From NCBI GenBank assembly GCA_028281105.1, contig JANQKQ010000025.1, positions 1 through 64,000 of the forward strand: a DNA stretch of 64,000 bases, read 5' to 3'. This document shows, piece after piece, positions 17,588 to 25,668 of this stretch; the first letter of the stretch is position 1; each line of letters starts with the position of its first letter. The notes beneath the pieces are model-generated. The model was given only the letters and a program-made list of their open reading frames with translations. It was not told the origin of the DNA and searched no databases. The position numbers were made by a program, and so were the translations under genes. Source of the stretch: Rhizobiaceae bacterium (GTDB taxonomy: Bacteria; Pseudomonadota; Alphaproteobacteria; Rhizobiales; Rhizobiaceae).

Positions 17588-17968
17588 CTATTGCTGGTTC
17601 TGCGGCAGACCGTCGGCGATATCGTAATAGTCGCCCTTGTCGGCGACGAAGATGTGGATGCCCAGCCGCGTGTTGGTGGGCTTGTCGAACGCGCCCATCG
17701 AGACGCCGATCCAATCCAGGTGGGGAGGATCGAAGAACAAGGTTGATCCGCAGGTGGCGCAGAAACCCCGCCTCACCTTCTTCGATGACTGGAACCAGGA
17801 GACGTTTTCGCCGCCACGTATGGTGATCGCATCTTTCTTGACGTCGGTGGACGCCAGATAGTGGCCGGTATGTTTGCGGCATATGGTGCAGTGGCAGGCG
17901 TCGGGCGGCGGCAGATCGCCGTCCACCTCGAAGCTGACCGCGCCGCACAGACAGGATCCGGTGTGCAT
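17588..17968 (-). CDS. GFA family protein (glutathione-dependent formaldehyde-activating enzyme / CENP-V fold)
   Basis: A 126-residue zinc protein. The cysteine pattern is complete: Cys6 and Cys8 (CLCG), Cys25, Cys27 and Cys30 (CHCTICRK), and Cys70 and Cys73 (FCATCGS). The family founder was proposed to help form S-hydroxymethylglutathione, but most members have no proven activity, so this is a fold rather than a function call. It has no signal peptide. It stands alone on the minus strand between the S41-like gene and the molybdenum hydroxylase genes, 105 bp downstream of the latter. Confidence 0.9.
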   Translation of the reverse strand: MHTGSCLCGAVSFEVDGDLPPPDACHCTICRKHTGHYLASTDVKKDAITIRGGENVSWFQSSKKVRRGFCATCGSTLFFDPPHLDWIGVSMGAFDKPTNTRLGIHIFVADKGDYYDIADGLPQNQQ

Positions 17969-18073
17969 CGTGGGTCCTCCGGTTGGTTTGCAACGCCGCC
18001 ATATAGCGAGAACCGAGCCGGAGGGAAACCTGCGGGCCGTGCAAGACGGATAGATTGTGGCGACGCCGGACCG

Positions 18074-18691
18074 TCAGCCGTTGGGACAGGGCATGCCCGC
18101 CATGCCCCAGGCCATCACATCTGCGATGTGCTCCTGCAACGAATAGGGCGCGGGTTCGCGGCCGCCACCAGGGTCCCAGGCCCAGTGCAGGATGAGGTCG
18201 TGATCGAGATGCTCGGCGATGTCCTGGGCCGTGCGCCCGCCATTGCGTTCGGGATCGCGCAGCTGGCTGCAGATTTCCTGCGAGGTTCTGCCGAACCAGT
18301 CGGCTTGAGCCGGGGCAAGCTGCCAGTCCATGTCTACGCGCGGCGCGGCGTGCGCCACTGTGTTGCCTTGGGTCGAGCGGGTGTGGCAGGTGGCGCAGGT
18401 GACGAATTCGGCGCCGATGCGGCTCTCGCCGGCGGCGATGTTCATGCCGTGCGGGCGGGTCTTGCCGTAGCTGGGCCCGGACCACATCGGAATGCCGCTT
18501 TCGCCCACATGGCAGTTCGAGCAGCGCGGGTGCGAAGCAACCTCATAGATGCGCGACCAGGCCTCCAGGCCGTCGGCCACGCTCACCGAGGGGGCCTCGG
18601 TCTCGGCGGTCGTTGTCGCCGTCTCGCCGGCCGCCCAGGTGGTGGCGGTGGCCGCGATCAAGGCGGCGACCGCGAGCGTTTTTGCTTTCAT
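18074..18691 (-). CDS. Dihaem cytochrome c, probable electron acceptor of the molybdenum hydroxylase
   Basis: A 205-residue exported protein: MKAKTLAVAALIAATATTWA is a Sec signal. Two haem c attachment motifs are present, CSNCH (57-61) and CATCH (99-103). The spacing and the surrounding HPRCSNCH and GAEFVTCATCH resemble the small cytochromes that accompany isoquinoline-1-oxidoreductase-like enzymes. ATG 18691 lies 10 bp after the MoCo subunit gene; an upstream in-frame extension falls within that gene and is rejected. It would carry electrons from the periplasmic enzyme to the respiratory chain. Confidence 0.86.
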   Translation of the reverse strand: MKAKTLAVAALIAATATTWAAGETATTTAETEAPSVSVADGLEAWSRIYEVASHPRCSNCHVGESGIPMWSGPSYGKTRPHGMNIAAGESRIGAEFVTCATCHTRSTQGNTVAHAAPRVDMDWQLAPAQADWFGRTSQEICSQLRDPERNGGRTAQDIAEHLDHDLILHWAWDPGGGREPAPYSLQEHIADVMAWGMAGMPCPNG

Positions 18692-18701
18692 TGTCGAAGC
18701 C

Positions 18702-20942
18702 TCACACGAAATCGATGTGCTTGTTGAGCGGCAGTTCGCGGATGCGCTGGCCTGTTGCGGCGAAGATCGCGTTGGCGAGCGCAGGTGCTGCCGGCGGCAC
18801 CGGCGGCTCGCCGATGCCCCTGATCTTGGAACCGTTCTCCAGGCCGCGCACCTCGATCTGCGGGCACTGGTAAAGCCGCATGCCCTCATAGTCGTGATAG
18901 TTGGTCTGCTCGGCCATGCCGTCCGAATAGGTGATCTGACAGTTCATCGCGTGACCCAAGCCGAACACTACACCGCCCTTGACCAGGTTGTCGAAATTAA
19001 CCGGATCCATCACCTTGCCGACTTCGGCGGCCACGTAGACCTTGTCGATCTTGATGCCGGCATCGGTGTTGGTGACCTCGATCACCTCGGCGCAACTGAC
19101 CCCGAAGGACATGCAGAAGGCGACGCCGCGGCCTCGGTTCGGGCCCAGATCGCTGCCCCAGCCGGACATCTCGCCGACCGCTTCGAGCACCTTGCGCGAC
19201 GGTTCGTGCCAGCACAACCGAATGCGTTCTTCGAGCGGATCGGCCCCGGCCGCGTGGACAAGCTCGTCCAGGAAGCAATCGTGAAAGAAGCCGTTTGACG
19301 AGGCGCCCACCGACCGCCAGGAACTGATCGGCGCCAGCTCCGGCGCGCGGTAGCCGGTCGTGCGGTAGTTGGGAATGGCGAACGGCTGGTCCCAGGCGCC
19401 GGCGACGATCTGCGAGTCCGGACCGGGCACGGAGAAATTCTGCCGGCCCATCTGCGACGCGATCACCGAGGGCATGGCGATCGACAGATCGTAAGAATCG
19501 ACCTGGCCGTCCCTGGCCGCGCCGCGGCCGCGGGCCATGGCGATCTGGCGGGGGAAGTCGTGGGCGAAATCCTCCTCGCGTGAATAGGTCACCTTGACCG
19601 GCGTGCCCTTCATCGCCATGGCGATTTCGACGGTCTGCTTGACCACCTCGTCTTCGAGCCGGTGGCCGAAGCTGCCGCCCATCATCAGGACGTGGATATG
19701 CACGGCTTCGGCGTCGAGCCCGGTCATGGCGGCCACGCTATTCTGCGTGAAGCGCGGGATCTGCGTTCCCGTCCAGATGTCGACGCGGGTGTCGGTCACC
19801 TTGACGATGGCGCTGATCGGCTCGAGCGGCGCGTGCGCCAGATAGGGCACACGATATTCGGCTTCGATCACGTCTGCGCCTTGCAGCGCGGTCTCCACGT
19901 CGCCGTCATCGCGTTGGCGGCTTTCCAGCCGATCCTCGATGAACGATTCGGAAAGCGTTTGCCAGTGGCCGTCCATCTCCGCCGGGTAAGGGGCCTCGCC
20001 CCAGTCGAACTCGATGGCGTTGGCGGCCTGAATGGCGCGCCAGGTGTTGTCGGCGACCACGCCGACACCGCCGGTGATCGGCACAATTGCTTTCACCCCG
20101 CGCATCTTCTCGGCGGCGCTGGCGTCGAAGCCGTTGATCGCGCCGCCCTGGCGCGGGTTGAGCTTGACGGTGGCGTGCACCATGCCGTCGACCTCGTAGT
20201 CGATGCCATATTTCAGGGCGCCGGTGGATTTCGGCACGATGTCGATGCGCTGCATCGGCCGGCACAGCATCCGCCACTGCTTGGGATCGCGCAGGCTGAT
20301 ATTGGTGACGGGATCGATGGCGGCGGCGAGCGGCGCCAGTTCCACATAGGAGAGCTCGGTGCCGTCGGGCGCGATCACTGTGGCGTTGGCGGTCTTCAGC
20401 TGGTCGGGATCGATGCCAAGTTTGCTCGCCGCCGCCGATTTGAGCGTCTCGCGCGCCACCGCGCCGGCGATGCGCAATTTCTCGTAGCCGTCCGGCACCG
20501 TGGTCGACCCGCCGGTCACCTGCATGCCCAGGAACTTCATCGGCACGTCCATCACCGCCCGTATGGATTCGGCCATGAAACCTTCGTCGGTCGACATGAA
20601 CGGTGCGCCCTCTTCCGACAGCGCAGTGTTGTAGTAGGCCGGGCTGGGCGGACCGGGGTCGACGTTGACCTGGTCAAGTTCCACATCCAGTTCCTCGGCG
20701 ATCAGCGCCGCCTGGATCGAATAGGCGCCCTGGCCCTTGTCGGCGCGTGGCGTGATCAGGGTGATCCCGTCCGCGTCGATCTTCACGTAGGGCGTGATCG
20801 CCGCCTCGCCTTCACCCAGATCGGTGAGCAGCGGATTGGCGGACGGCCGCTGATACATGTAGTAGCCGAAGGCGACGCCGCCGACGATCGTCGCCGACCC
20901 GATCAGGAAGGTGCGCCGTGCAATTGTTCTAATGCGACCCAT
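18702..20942 (-). CDS. Molybdopterin-binding subunit of a xanthine-dehydrogenase-family hydroxylase (IorB-like)
   Basis: A 746-residue molybdenum hydroxylase large subunit of the isoquinoline 1-oxidoreductase beta type. An N-terminal twin-arginine signal (RRTFLIG, residues 9-15, then a hydrophobic stretch) shows Tat export of the folded cofactor protein. MMGGSFGHRLEDEVVKQ and the catalytic glutamate in RGIGEPPVPP (Glu712) match the family active site. These enzymes hydroxylate N-heterocycles or oxidise aldehydes using water. It partners with the 2Fe-2S subunit 3 bp upstream and the dihaem cytochrome downstream. The substrate cannot be read from sequence. Confidence 0.93.
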   Translation of the reverse strand: MGRIRTIARRTFLIGSATIVGGVAFGYYMYQRPSANPLLTDLGEGEAAITPYVKIDADGITLITPRADKGQGAYSIQAALIAEELDVELDQVNVDPGPPSPAYYNTALSEEGAPFMSTDEGFMAESIRAVMDVPMKFLGMQVTGGSTTVPDGYEKLRIAGAVARETLKSAAASKLGIDPDQLKTANATVIAPDGTELSYVELAPLAAAIDPVTNISLRDPKQWRMLCRPMQRIDIVPKSTGALKYGIDYEVDGMVHATVKLNPRQGGAINGFDASAAEKMRGVKAIVPITGGVGVVADNTWRAIQAANAIEFDWGEAPYPAEMDGHWQTLSESFIEDRLESRQRDDGDVETALQGADVIEAEYRVPYLAHAPLEPISAIVKVTDTRVDIWTGTQIPRFTQNSVAAMTGLDAEAVHIHVLMMGGSFGHRLEDEVVKQTVEIAMAMKGTPVKVTYSREEDFAHDFPRQIAMARGRGAARDGQVDSYDLSIAMPSVIASQMGRQNFSVPGPDSQIVAGAWDQPFAIPNYRTTGYRAPELAPISSWRSVGASSNGFFHDCFLDELVHAAGADPLEERIRLCWHEPSRKVLEAVGEMSGWGSDLGPNRGRGVAFCMSFGVSCAEVIEVTNTDAGIKIDKVYVAAEVGKVMDPVNFDNLVKGGVVFGLGHAMNCQITYSDGMAEQTNYHDYEGMRLYQCPQIEVRGLENGSKIRGIGEPPVPPAAPALANAIFAATGQRIRELPLNKHIDFV

Positions 20943-20945
20943 CGC

Positions 20946-21404
20946 TCAAGCCTCCATCAGTTTGGTGGCCGCGCTTCTGACCGCTTCGCGGATACGCGGA
21001 TAGGTGCCGCAGCGGCACAGATTGGCCGACATGGCCCGATCGATGTCATCGTCGGTGGGTTCGGGATTGGTTTCCAAAAACGAGGCGGCGGCCATGATCT
21101 GGCCGGACTGACAATAGCCGCACTGGGCGACCTGATGCTCGATCCAGGCTTCCTGGACCGCGTGCAGGGCATCGGGAGTGCCCAGTCCCTCGATCGTGGT
21201 CACCTCGCCGTCAACGTCACCCGCCGCCAGTTGGCAGGAGCGCACGGCAACCCCGTCCACGTGCACCGTGCACGCACCACACTGGGCGATGCCGCAACCA
21301 TATTTCGGGCCGGTGATGCCCAACTCGTCGCGCAGCACCCACAATAGCGGCATGTCCTCTTCGACATCCACTTCGTGGGTCGTTCCATTGACCATGATTT
21401 GCAT
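20946..21404 (-). CDS. 2Fe-2S subunit of the molybdenum hydroxylase (IorA-like)
   Basis: A 152-residue small subunit with two iron-sulfur sites. The plant-ferredoxin-type site is [11 protein letters not shown] (Cys37, Cys42, Cys45) plus Cys57. The four-helix-bundle site is QCGYCQSGQ (Cys95, Cys98) and [10 protein letters not shown] (Cys130, Cys132). It passes electrons out of the MoCo centre of the partner encoded next. It has no Tat signal of its own, so it should be carried out with the large subunit. It is the first gene of the three-gene unit and divergent from the AraC-type regulator at 21608. Confidence 0.95.
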   Translation of the reverse strand: MQIMVNGTTHEVDVEEDMPLLWVLRDELGITGPKYGCGIAQCGACTVHVDGVAVRSCQLAAGDVDGEVTTIEGLGTPDALHAVQEAWIEHQVAQCGYCQSGQIMAAASFLETNPEPTDDDIDRAMSANLCRCGTYPRIREAVRSAATKLMEA

Positions 21405-21473
21405 GAAGATCTCCCGGGGTCCTCAGAAAGAATGTCCGCAAGCCCCGATCTAATATGCGGGCGCGCCGGAAAA

Positions 21474-21486
21474 TTGCCACTTGCAA
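21474..21486. promoter_or_regulatory. Candidate regulator site in the 203-bp divergent region before the hydroxylase genes
   Basis: TTGC-CACTT-GCAA, a short inverted repeat 70 bp before the 2Fe-2S subunit gene and about 120 bp before the AraC-type gene. It is the only clear dyad I see in the divergent interval 21405-21607. AraC-family proteins more often bind direct half-sites, so the link is tentative. Confidence 0.25.
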
Positions 21487-21607
21487 ATCGCGACAAAACT
21501 ATAACATCCTGCGCCACGAGGCTTCCTTTTGGCGCTAACCGCCTGGACCTTGGGCCCGGTTGTGCCATTTAACAAGGGCACACTCGCGACGCGAAGGATG
21601 GTTTCCC

Positions 21608-22606
21608 ATGAGCGCCAAGCCGCGCTACCCGATCGCCCAATCCATGCGCAAGCTGTGCGCAATTTTGAAGATCTCTCCCGAGCGGGTGATGCGCCGGGCC
21701 GGGCTGCCGGCCGACTATCTCGCCCATGAGCGCGGCGGCGTCGACGCACAGCAGTTCTTCGATCTATGGCGGGCGGCGATCGCCGAGGCCAAACGCCCCG
21801 ACATGCCGCTGTTTCTCGGCAAGGCCTCGGCGCGCGGGCCGTTCATCTCAGCGGTATTCGCGTTTTCGTGCAGCCCCAATATCGATGTCGGTCTTTCCCG
21901 GCTGGCGCTGTTCAAGCCGCTGGTCGGGCCGATAAAGCTGTCGGTGGAGCGCGCCGCCGATTCGCTCACGGTCTCGTTCGGCTCGACCGACCCGGCCGTC
22001 CCCATGCCCGACAGCATGGCCGCCTTCGAAGCCGTCTACCTCCTGGAGCTGGCCCGGATCTTCACCTGTGAGCCGATCGTGCCGCTGGCCGTGGAGCTTG
22101 CCGGACAACATGACTGCGCCGCAGTCCTCGACGAACATTTCGGCGTCAGCGCACTCACCTCGCGCCGCAGCGCGCTGGTTCTGTCGCTGGAAGATGCCCA
22201 TCGTCCGCTGATTTCCGAGAACGATGAGCTTTGGGCCTATTTCGAAGAAAGCCTGCAACGGCAACTGCGCGAGCGCGACCAGACGGCTGCGATGAGCGAG
22301 CGGGTGCGAGGCGCGCTGCTGGAGATGTTGCCCAGTGGACAGGCGTCGGCGGAGGCGGTGTGCGAACGGCTGCGCCTTTCCAAGCGCAGCCTGCAGCGCC
22401 GACTCAGGGAAGAAGGCAAGTCGTTCCAGGGCGTGCTCGACGCGACCCGCTCCGAACTGTCGCTGCACTATCTGTCCGGCGACGAGCTCTCGGTGGAGGA
22501 AATCTCCTACCTGCTCGCCTATCGCGATCCCAATTCCTTCTATCGCGCGTTTCATGCCTGGACCGGCATGACCCCGATGCAGGCGCGCGGGCTGCGCTCC
22601 CACTGA
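21608..22606 (+). CDS. AraC family transcriptional regulator
   Basis: A 332-residue activator-type protein. Residues about 20-210 form the arabinose-binding-type N-terminal domain found in OruR/ORF-type AraC relatives. The C-terminal 100 residues are the double HTH domain, with LRLSKRSLQRRLREEGKSF as the first recognition unit and ISYLLAYRDPNSFYRAFHAWTGMTPMQ as the second, containing the family signature. ATG 21608 has AAGGA upstream; a longer frame from 21560 lacks support. It is divergent from the molybdenum hydroxylase operon and is likely its regulator. Its effector could be the hydroxylase substrate. Confidence 0.92.
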   Translation: MSAKPRYPIAQSMRKLCAILKISPERVMRRAGLPADYLAHERGGVDAQQFFDLWRAAIAEAKRPDMPLFLGKASARGPFISAVFAFSCSPNIDVGLSRLALFKPLVGPIKLSVERAADSLTVSFGSTDPAVPMPDSMAAFEAVYLLELARIFTCEPIVPLAVELAGQHDCAAVLDEHFGVSALTSRRSALVLSLEDAHRPLISENDELWAYFEESLQRQLRERDQTAAMSERVRGALLEMLPSGQASAEAVCERLRLSKRSLQRRLREEGKSFQGVLDATRSELSLHYLSGDELSVEEISYLLAYRDPNSFYRAFHAWTGMTPMQARGLRSH

Positions 22607-22624
22607 CCCGTCTGCCCTGGTTCT

Positions 22625-23317
22625 TCAGGCTTTCGTCGCCGCCGGCTCAGGCTGCGTACTATCCGCCGACTTTGGCCTTGGCGGACGTTTCCGGCCGGGC
22701 TTGCGCGAGATGTGAAATACGCTCATGCGGTTGTCCGGCTGGTAGCGGTAATCGATGACGAAGCCGGCCCTGCCAAGCTGATCCTCGAATTGCTTCACGT
22801 TGAAGACTCTGACCAGCGGCATCAGTCTGACCGCCCTGCCCAGGGGTACAATCAACTTGAACCAAGGCATCTTCTCGCCGATGCATACTGTGCTGTCGGC
22901 CATGAAACCGCCCGGCTTGAGCATCTTGCGGATCTTAGCGAGAGCCGCGTCCAGGTCGTCGACCAGGTGCAGTACATTGAGCGCCAGAACCGCGTCATAG
23001 GCTTGATCGGGCGCATCGAGCTGCTCGATGCTCGAGACCTCGAAGGTAACATTGGCAATGCCCGCGGCAGCGGCCTTCCGCCTGGCGATCTCGATCATGT
23101 TCGATGAGAAGTCGACCGCGTGGATGTGCTTCACGTAAGGCGCGTGCGCGATCGCCGTCGATCCGGTGCCGCATCCCAGTTCCAGCACCCTCATGTCGGG
23201 CTTGAAGTACTTGCGGGTCGCTTCGAGCTTCTTTTCATAGGTGGCCTGGTCCGCAACCGGCTGCCTGGAATAACGGTCTGCGGCCCGGTCCCAGAATCGT
23301 GGCGAAGGTTTTTTCAT
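22625..23317 (-). CDS. Class I SAM-dependent methyltransferase (UbiE/COQ5-like)
   Basis: A 230-residue cytoplasmic enzyme with motif I VLELGCGTGS (44-53), an acidic motif II in IHAVDFSSNMIEIARRK, and ALNVLHLVDDLDAALAKI followed by MLKPGGFM, the standard seven-strand methyltransferase layout. The C-terminus is basic and Pro-rich (GRKRPPRPKSA). ATG 23317 is preceded by GGGGA at good spacing; a TTG 12 bp upstream is less likely. It is 39 bp after the ABC permease gene and may be in the same transcript. The acceptor substrate is unknown. Confidence 0.85.
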   Translation of the reverse strand: MKKPSPRFWDRAADRYSRQPVADQATYEKKLEATRKYFKPDMRVLELGCGTGSTAIAHAPYVKHIHAVDFSSNMIEIARRKAAAAGIANVTFEVSSIEQLDAPDQAYDAVLALNVLHLVDDLDAALAKIRKMLKPGGFMADSTVCIGEKMPWFKLIVPLGRAVRLMPLVRVFNVKQFEDQLGRAGFVIDYRYQPDNRMSVFHISRKPGRKRPPRPKSADSTQPEPAATKA

Positions 23318-23356
23318 GATTGTCCCCAACTCCCCTGGGCCTTTTGATGGAGCCGT

Positions 23357-24244
23357 TTACGCCTCGATGCGCCTGCGGCGGTATTCGCTGGCGAGATAGA
23401 CGACCGCCGCGGTGAAGACCAAACCCAGCGCCATGTGCAGCCAATCGATCTCAGCCAGCATCAGTCCGATGATGGAAAGCGGCCCACCGTCGATCTGGCC
23501 CAGCAGAATCGCGGTCGCGGTATCCTCGACCGGAAAGCCATCAAAGCGCATGGCCAGAAATTCCGCGATCGGCTGGCCACGCTCGACGCCGCGAAGGCTG
23601 TTGAGATATTCAAGCAGAACCACCGTTCCGGGGATGAGGAAAGCGAGCGGAATGCTCCATCGGCGGAACAGGGTGGAAAGCCCGGCAACCCATGCGAGCC
23701 CCGGCGCGTACCACAACGACAACAGCGTCAGATAGACCGCCCCGACGAGGCCCATCTGCATCAAGCTGTCGAACGCCTCGATGGGACCGGGCGCCGGAAT
23801 GAAGGGATGGCGTGCGGAGACCATCAACAGAACCGGGTAGGCCAGGATCGCCGTCAGCAACGCGAAACAAAAGATCGCGGCCAGGAAAATGGTGATGCCG
23901 GAAAGCGCCTTGCTGGTCAGGACCTTCAAGTCGCTCTGTGGCATCGATTTCCAGAACAGCAGCGCATTGTTGCGCCGGTCGGCCGAGAAGGCATCGGCGT
24001 AGTAGAAGAACAGCCCGATCAACAGATAGACCGACCAGGCCAGGAACGCGCCGGCGATGCCCACCCGGTAGATCTCTACCCCGTTGGGCAAAGGCCAGGG
24101 CGGCGGCTCGAGCGTGCCGTCGTCGATCATCAACGCGAACAGCACCGCGACGGCGACGATGACCAGCAACACGATCGGGGCGTAGACGAACGCCCCCCGA
24201 TGTTCGAGAAATTCTCGTTTGATGAGGGCCGCTATCGCGCGCAT
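23357..24244 (-). CDS. ABC-2 type exporter permease of the GntR-controlled unit
   Basis: A 295-residue inner-membrane protein with about six helices (approximately 20-42, 63-86, 113-138, 145-170, 186-210 and 265-285). It starts MRAIAALIKREFLEHRGAF, the cytoplasmic lead-in typical of ABC-2 permeases. ATG 24244 overlaps the ATPase stop by one base (TGATG), indicating coupled translation. It pairs with the ATPase encoded upstream and resembles permeases of Ytr-like exporters, which respond to cell-envelope stress in other bacteria; the cargo here is unknown. Confidence 0.87.
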   Translation of the reverse strand: MRAIAALIKREFLEHRGAFVYAPIVLLVIVAVAVLFALMIDDGTLEPPPWPLPNGVEIYRVGIAGAFLAWSVYLLIGLFFYYADAFSADRRNNALLFWKSMPQSDLKVLTSKALSGITIFLAAIFCFALLTAILAYPVLLMVSARHPFIPAPGPIEAFDSLMQMGLVGAVYLTLLSLWYAPGLAWVAGLSTLFRRWSIPLAFLIPGTVVLLEYLNSLRGVERGQPIAEFLAMRFDGFPVEDTATAILLGQIDGGPLSIIGLMLAEIDWLHMALGLVFTAAVVYLASEYRRRRIEA

Positions 24245-25113
24245 CAAGCCTCTCCCTCTGCCGGATCCTGCGTCAAGGTGACGAACAGATCGGAAAGACT
24301 CGGCGTGGATACCACGCCCAACGGTTCGAGCTTGTCCGTAGGCACGTCCTTGAACACCATCACGGTGTTGTCGAACCGGGTCTCGGAATGGATCGGCTTC
24401 AGTCTGTCGGCGGCCGCCACATTCTCCTTACCCACCGTCAGCTGGGTGTAGATGCGCCCGATCTCTTCAAGCGGAGCGTCGAGTACGATGCGGCCGTCGT
24501 GGATGAACATGATGTCGGTGAGCATGAACTCGATCTCATCGATCTGGTGGGTGGTGATGAGCACGGTGCGCTCTTCGCCCATATAGTCCTCCAGCAGCCG
24601 CCGGTAGAAGCGCTTGCGGTAGGTGATGTCGAGACCGAGGGTGGGCTCGTCGAGCACCAGCAGCTTTGCGTCGATCGCCATCACCACGGCCAGGTGGAGT
24701 TGGGCGAGCATGCCCTTTGACAGGTTCTTGATCTTCAGGCCCGGCCGCAATTCGGTGCCTTCAAAGAACGTTTCCGCTTTGCTTTGATCGAAGCGGGGAT
24801 GGATATCGCTGACCAGGTCGAGCAACTGGCCGACCTTCAAGAATCGCGGCAGGCTGGCGACGTCGGATACGAACGCCACCTGGTTCATGAGTCTCGCCCG
24901 GTTCGCGAACGGGTCCAGGCCCAGAACCTCGACCTGCCCTCCGCAGTTGGTCAGGCCCAGTAGAGCGTTGAGCGTCGTCGTCTTGCCCGCGCCGTTCTGC
25001 CCCAGCAGGCCGTAGATGCGGCCGGCGGGAATGGCGAAGTCGATGCCGTGAAGCACCGTCTTGGAGCCGAAACTCTTGGTCAGGCCGCGGGCGATCGCGA
25101 TCGCATCGCTCAT
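24244..25113 (-). CDS. ABC exporter ATP-binding protein, Ytr-like
   Basis: A 289-residue nucleotide-binding protein with Walker A GQNGAGKTT (38-46), Walker B LLVLDEPTLGLD, and H-loop ITTHQIDEIE. The ABC signature is degenerate: NLSKGMLAQLHLA in place of LSGGQ, a variant also seen in YtrB-type ATPases. A C-terminal extension of about 70 residues follows. The start overlaps the GntR gene by 4 bp. Together GntR - ATPase - permease form a self-regulated export operon. Confidence 0.91.
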   Translation of the reverse strand: MSDAIAIARGLTKSFGSKTVLHGIDFAIPAGRIYGLLGQNGAGKTTTLNALLGLTNCGGQVEVLGLDPFANRARLMNQVAFVSDVASLPRFLKVGQLLDLVSDIHPRFDQSKAETFFEGTELRPGLKIKNLSKGMLAQLHLAVVMAIDAKLLVLDEPTLGLDITYRKRFYRRLLEDYMGEERTVLITTHQIDEIEFMLTDIMFIHDGRIVLDAPLEEIGRIYTQLTVGKENVAAADRLKPIHSETRFDNTVMVFKDVPTDKLEPLGVVSTPSLSDLFVTLTQDPAEGEA

Positions 25114-25466
25114 TTGTCGCTCCCTTTGGCGAACAGATCTTTGACATCGAGTTCAAGCGCGTCGATGCGGGCGCGGATGCGGGGCCATTCGTCCTTCAAA
25201 AACTTATCCCGCTCGTGAGCCAGCAGCTTGGTGCGAGCCTGTTCGGCCACATACATGCCCATTCCCCGTTTCTTCGTGACGACGCCCAGGTCGACCAACG
25301 ACTGGTAGGCCTTGGTGACCGTCAGCGGATTGACCGAAAGGTCCGTGGCGATCTGCCGGATCGACGGCAACGCCTCGCCCTCGGGTATCGTGCCTTTCAG
25401 GATCAGCTCGATGAGCTGTTGGCGGATCTGCAGGAAGATCGGCTGGGTATCAGTCCAGGATGTCAT
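25110..25466 (-). CDS. GntR family transcriptional repressor, YtrA type
   Basis: A 118-residue short GntR protein: a winged HTH (residues about 8-75, with ALPSIRQIATDLSVNPLTVTKAY containing the recognition helix) and only a helical tail for dimerisation, as in the YtrA subfamily that lacks a large effector domain. It is the first gene of the exporter operon and sits 11 bp downstream of a perfect 8-bp inverted repeat, so it most likely represses itself and the ABC genes. Its inducer is probably a small molecule or envelope stress, unknown here. Confidence 0.92.
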   Translation of the reverse strand: MTSWTDTQPIFLQIRQQLIELILKGTIPEGEALPSIRQIATDLSVNPLTVTKAYQSLVDLGVVTKKRGMGMYVAEQARTKLLAHERDKFLKDEWPRIRARIDALELDVKDLFAKGSDK

Positions 25467-25476
25467 CGGTCACCGT

Positions 25477-25506
25477 TTTAGTGTATTAGTCATATAACAC
25501 ACTAAA
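25477..25506. promoter_or_regulatory. Operator of the GntR/ABC operon
   Basis: TTTAGTGT (25477-25484), 14 nt, ACACTAAA (25499-25506): a perfect 8-bp inverted repeat ending 11 bp upstream of the GntR start. GTGT...ACAC arms at this spacing fit YtrA-type GntR sites. A TTATAT that could act as a -10 box lies inside it on the minus strand, so binding would block transcription. Confidence 0.75.
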
Positions 25507-25614
25507 TCACATTTGCAAGAGAATTTATCGCCGAGGGTTTGCGACAGGCAGGCCGCGCTGAAGTTCCTCCGCGATACCAATCGATTGACGGCGGGCAGGG
25601 CGGGCGGCTAACGT

Positions 25615-25632
25615 TTTGCAACCGGTTGCAAA
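25615..25632. promoter_or_regulatory. LacI-family-type operator palindrome
   Basis: TTTGCAACCGGTTGCAAA, an 18-bp perfect palindrome with a central CG, the classical site style of LacI/GalR proteins. It ends 36 bp upstream of the Gfo/Idh/MocA gene at 25669. No LacI-family gene is in the window, so the regulator must be elsewhere. Confidence 0.75.
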
Positions 25633-25668
25633 CTGCAGCCTCGCGCAACTGTCCGTTGGGAGAGCACA

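Noticed and set aside
19662..21347. 561-codon plus-strand open frame
   Set aside because: Antisense to the molybdopterin and 2Fe-2S subunit genes; composition is His/Arg/Gly-rich with no family features.
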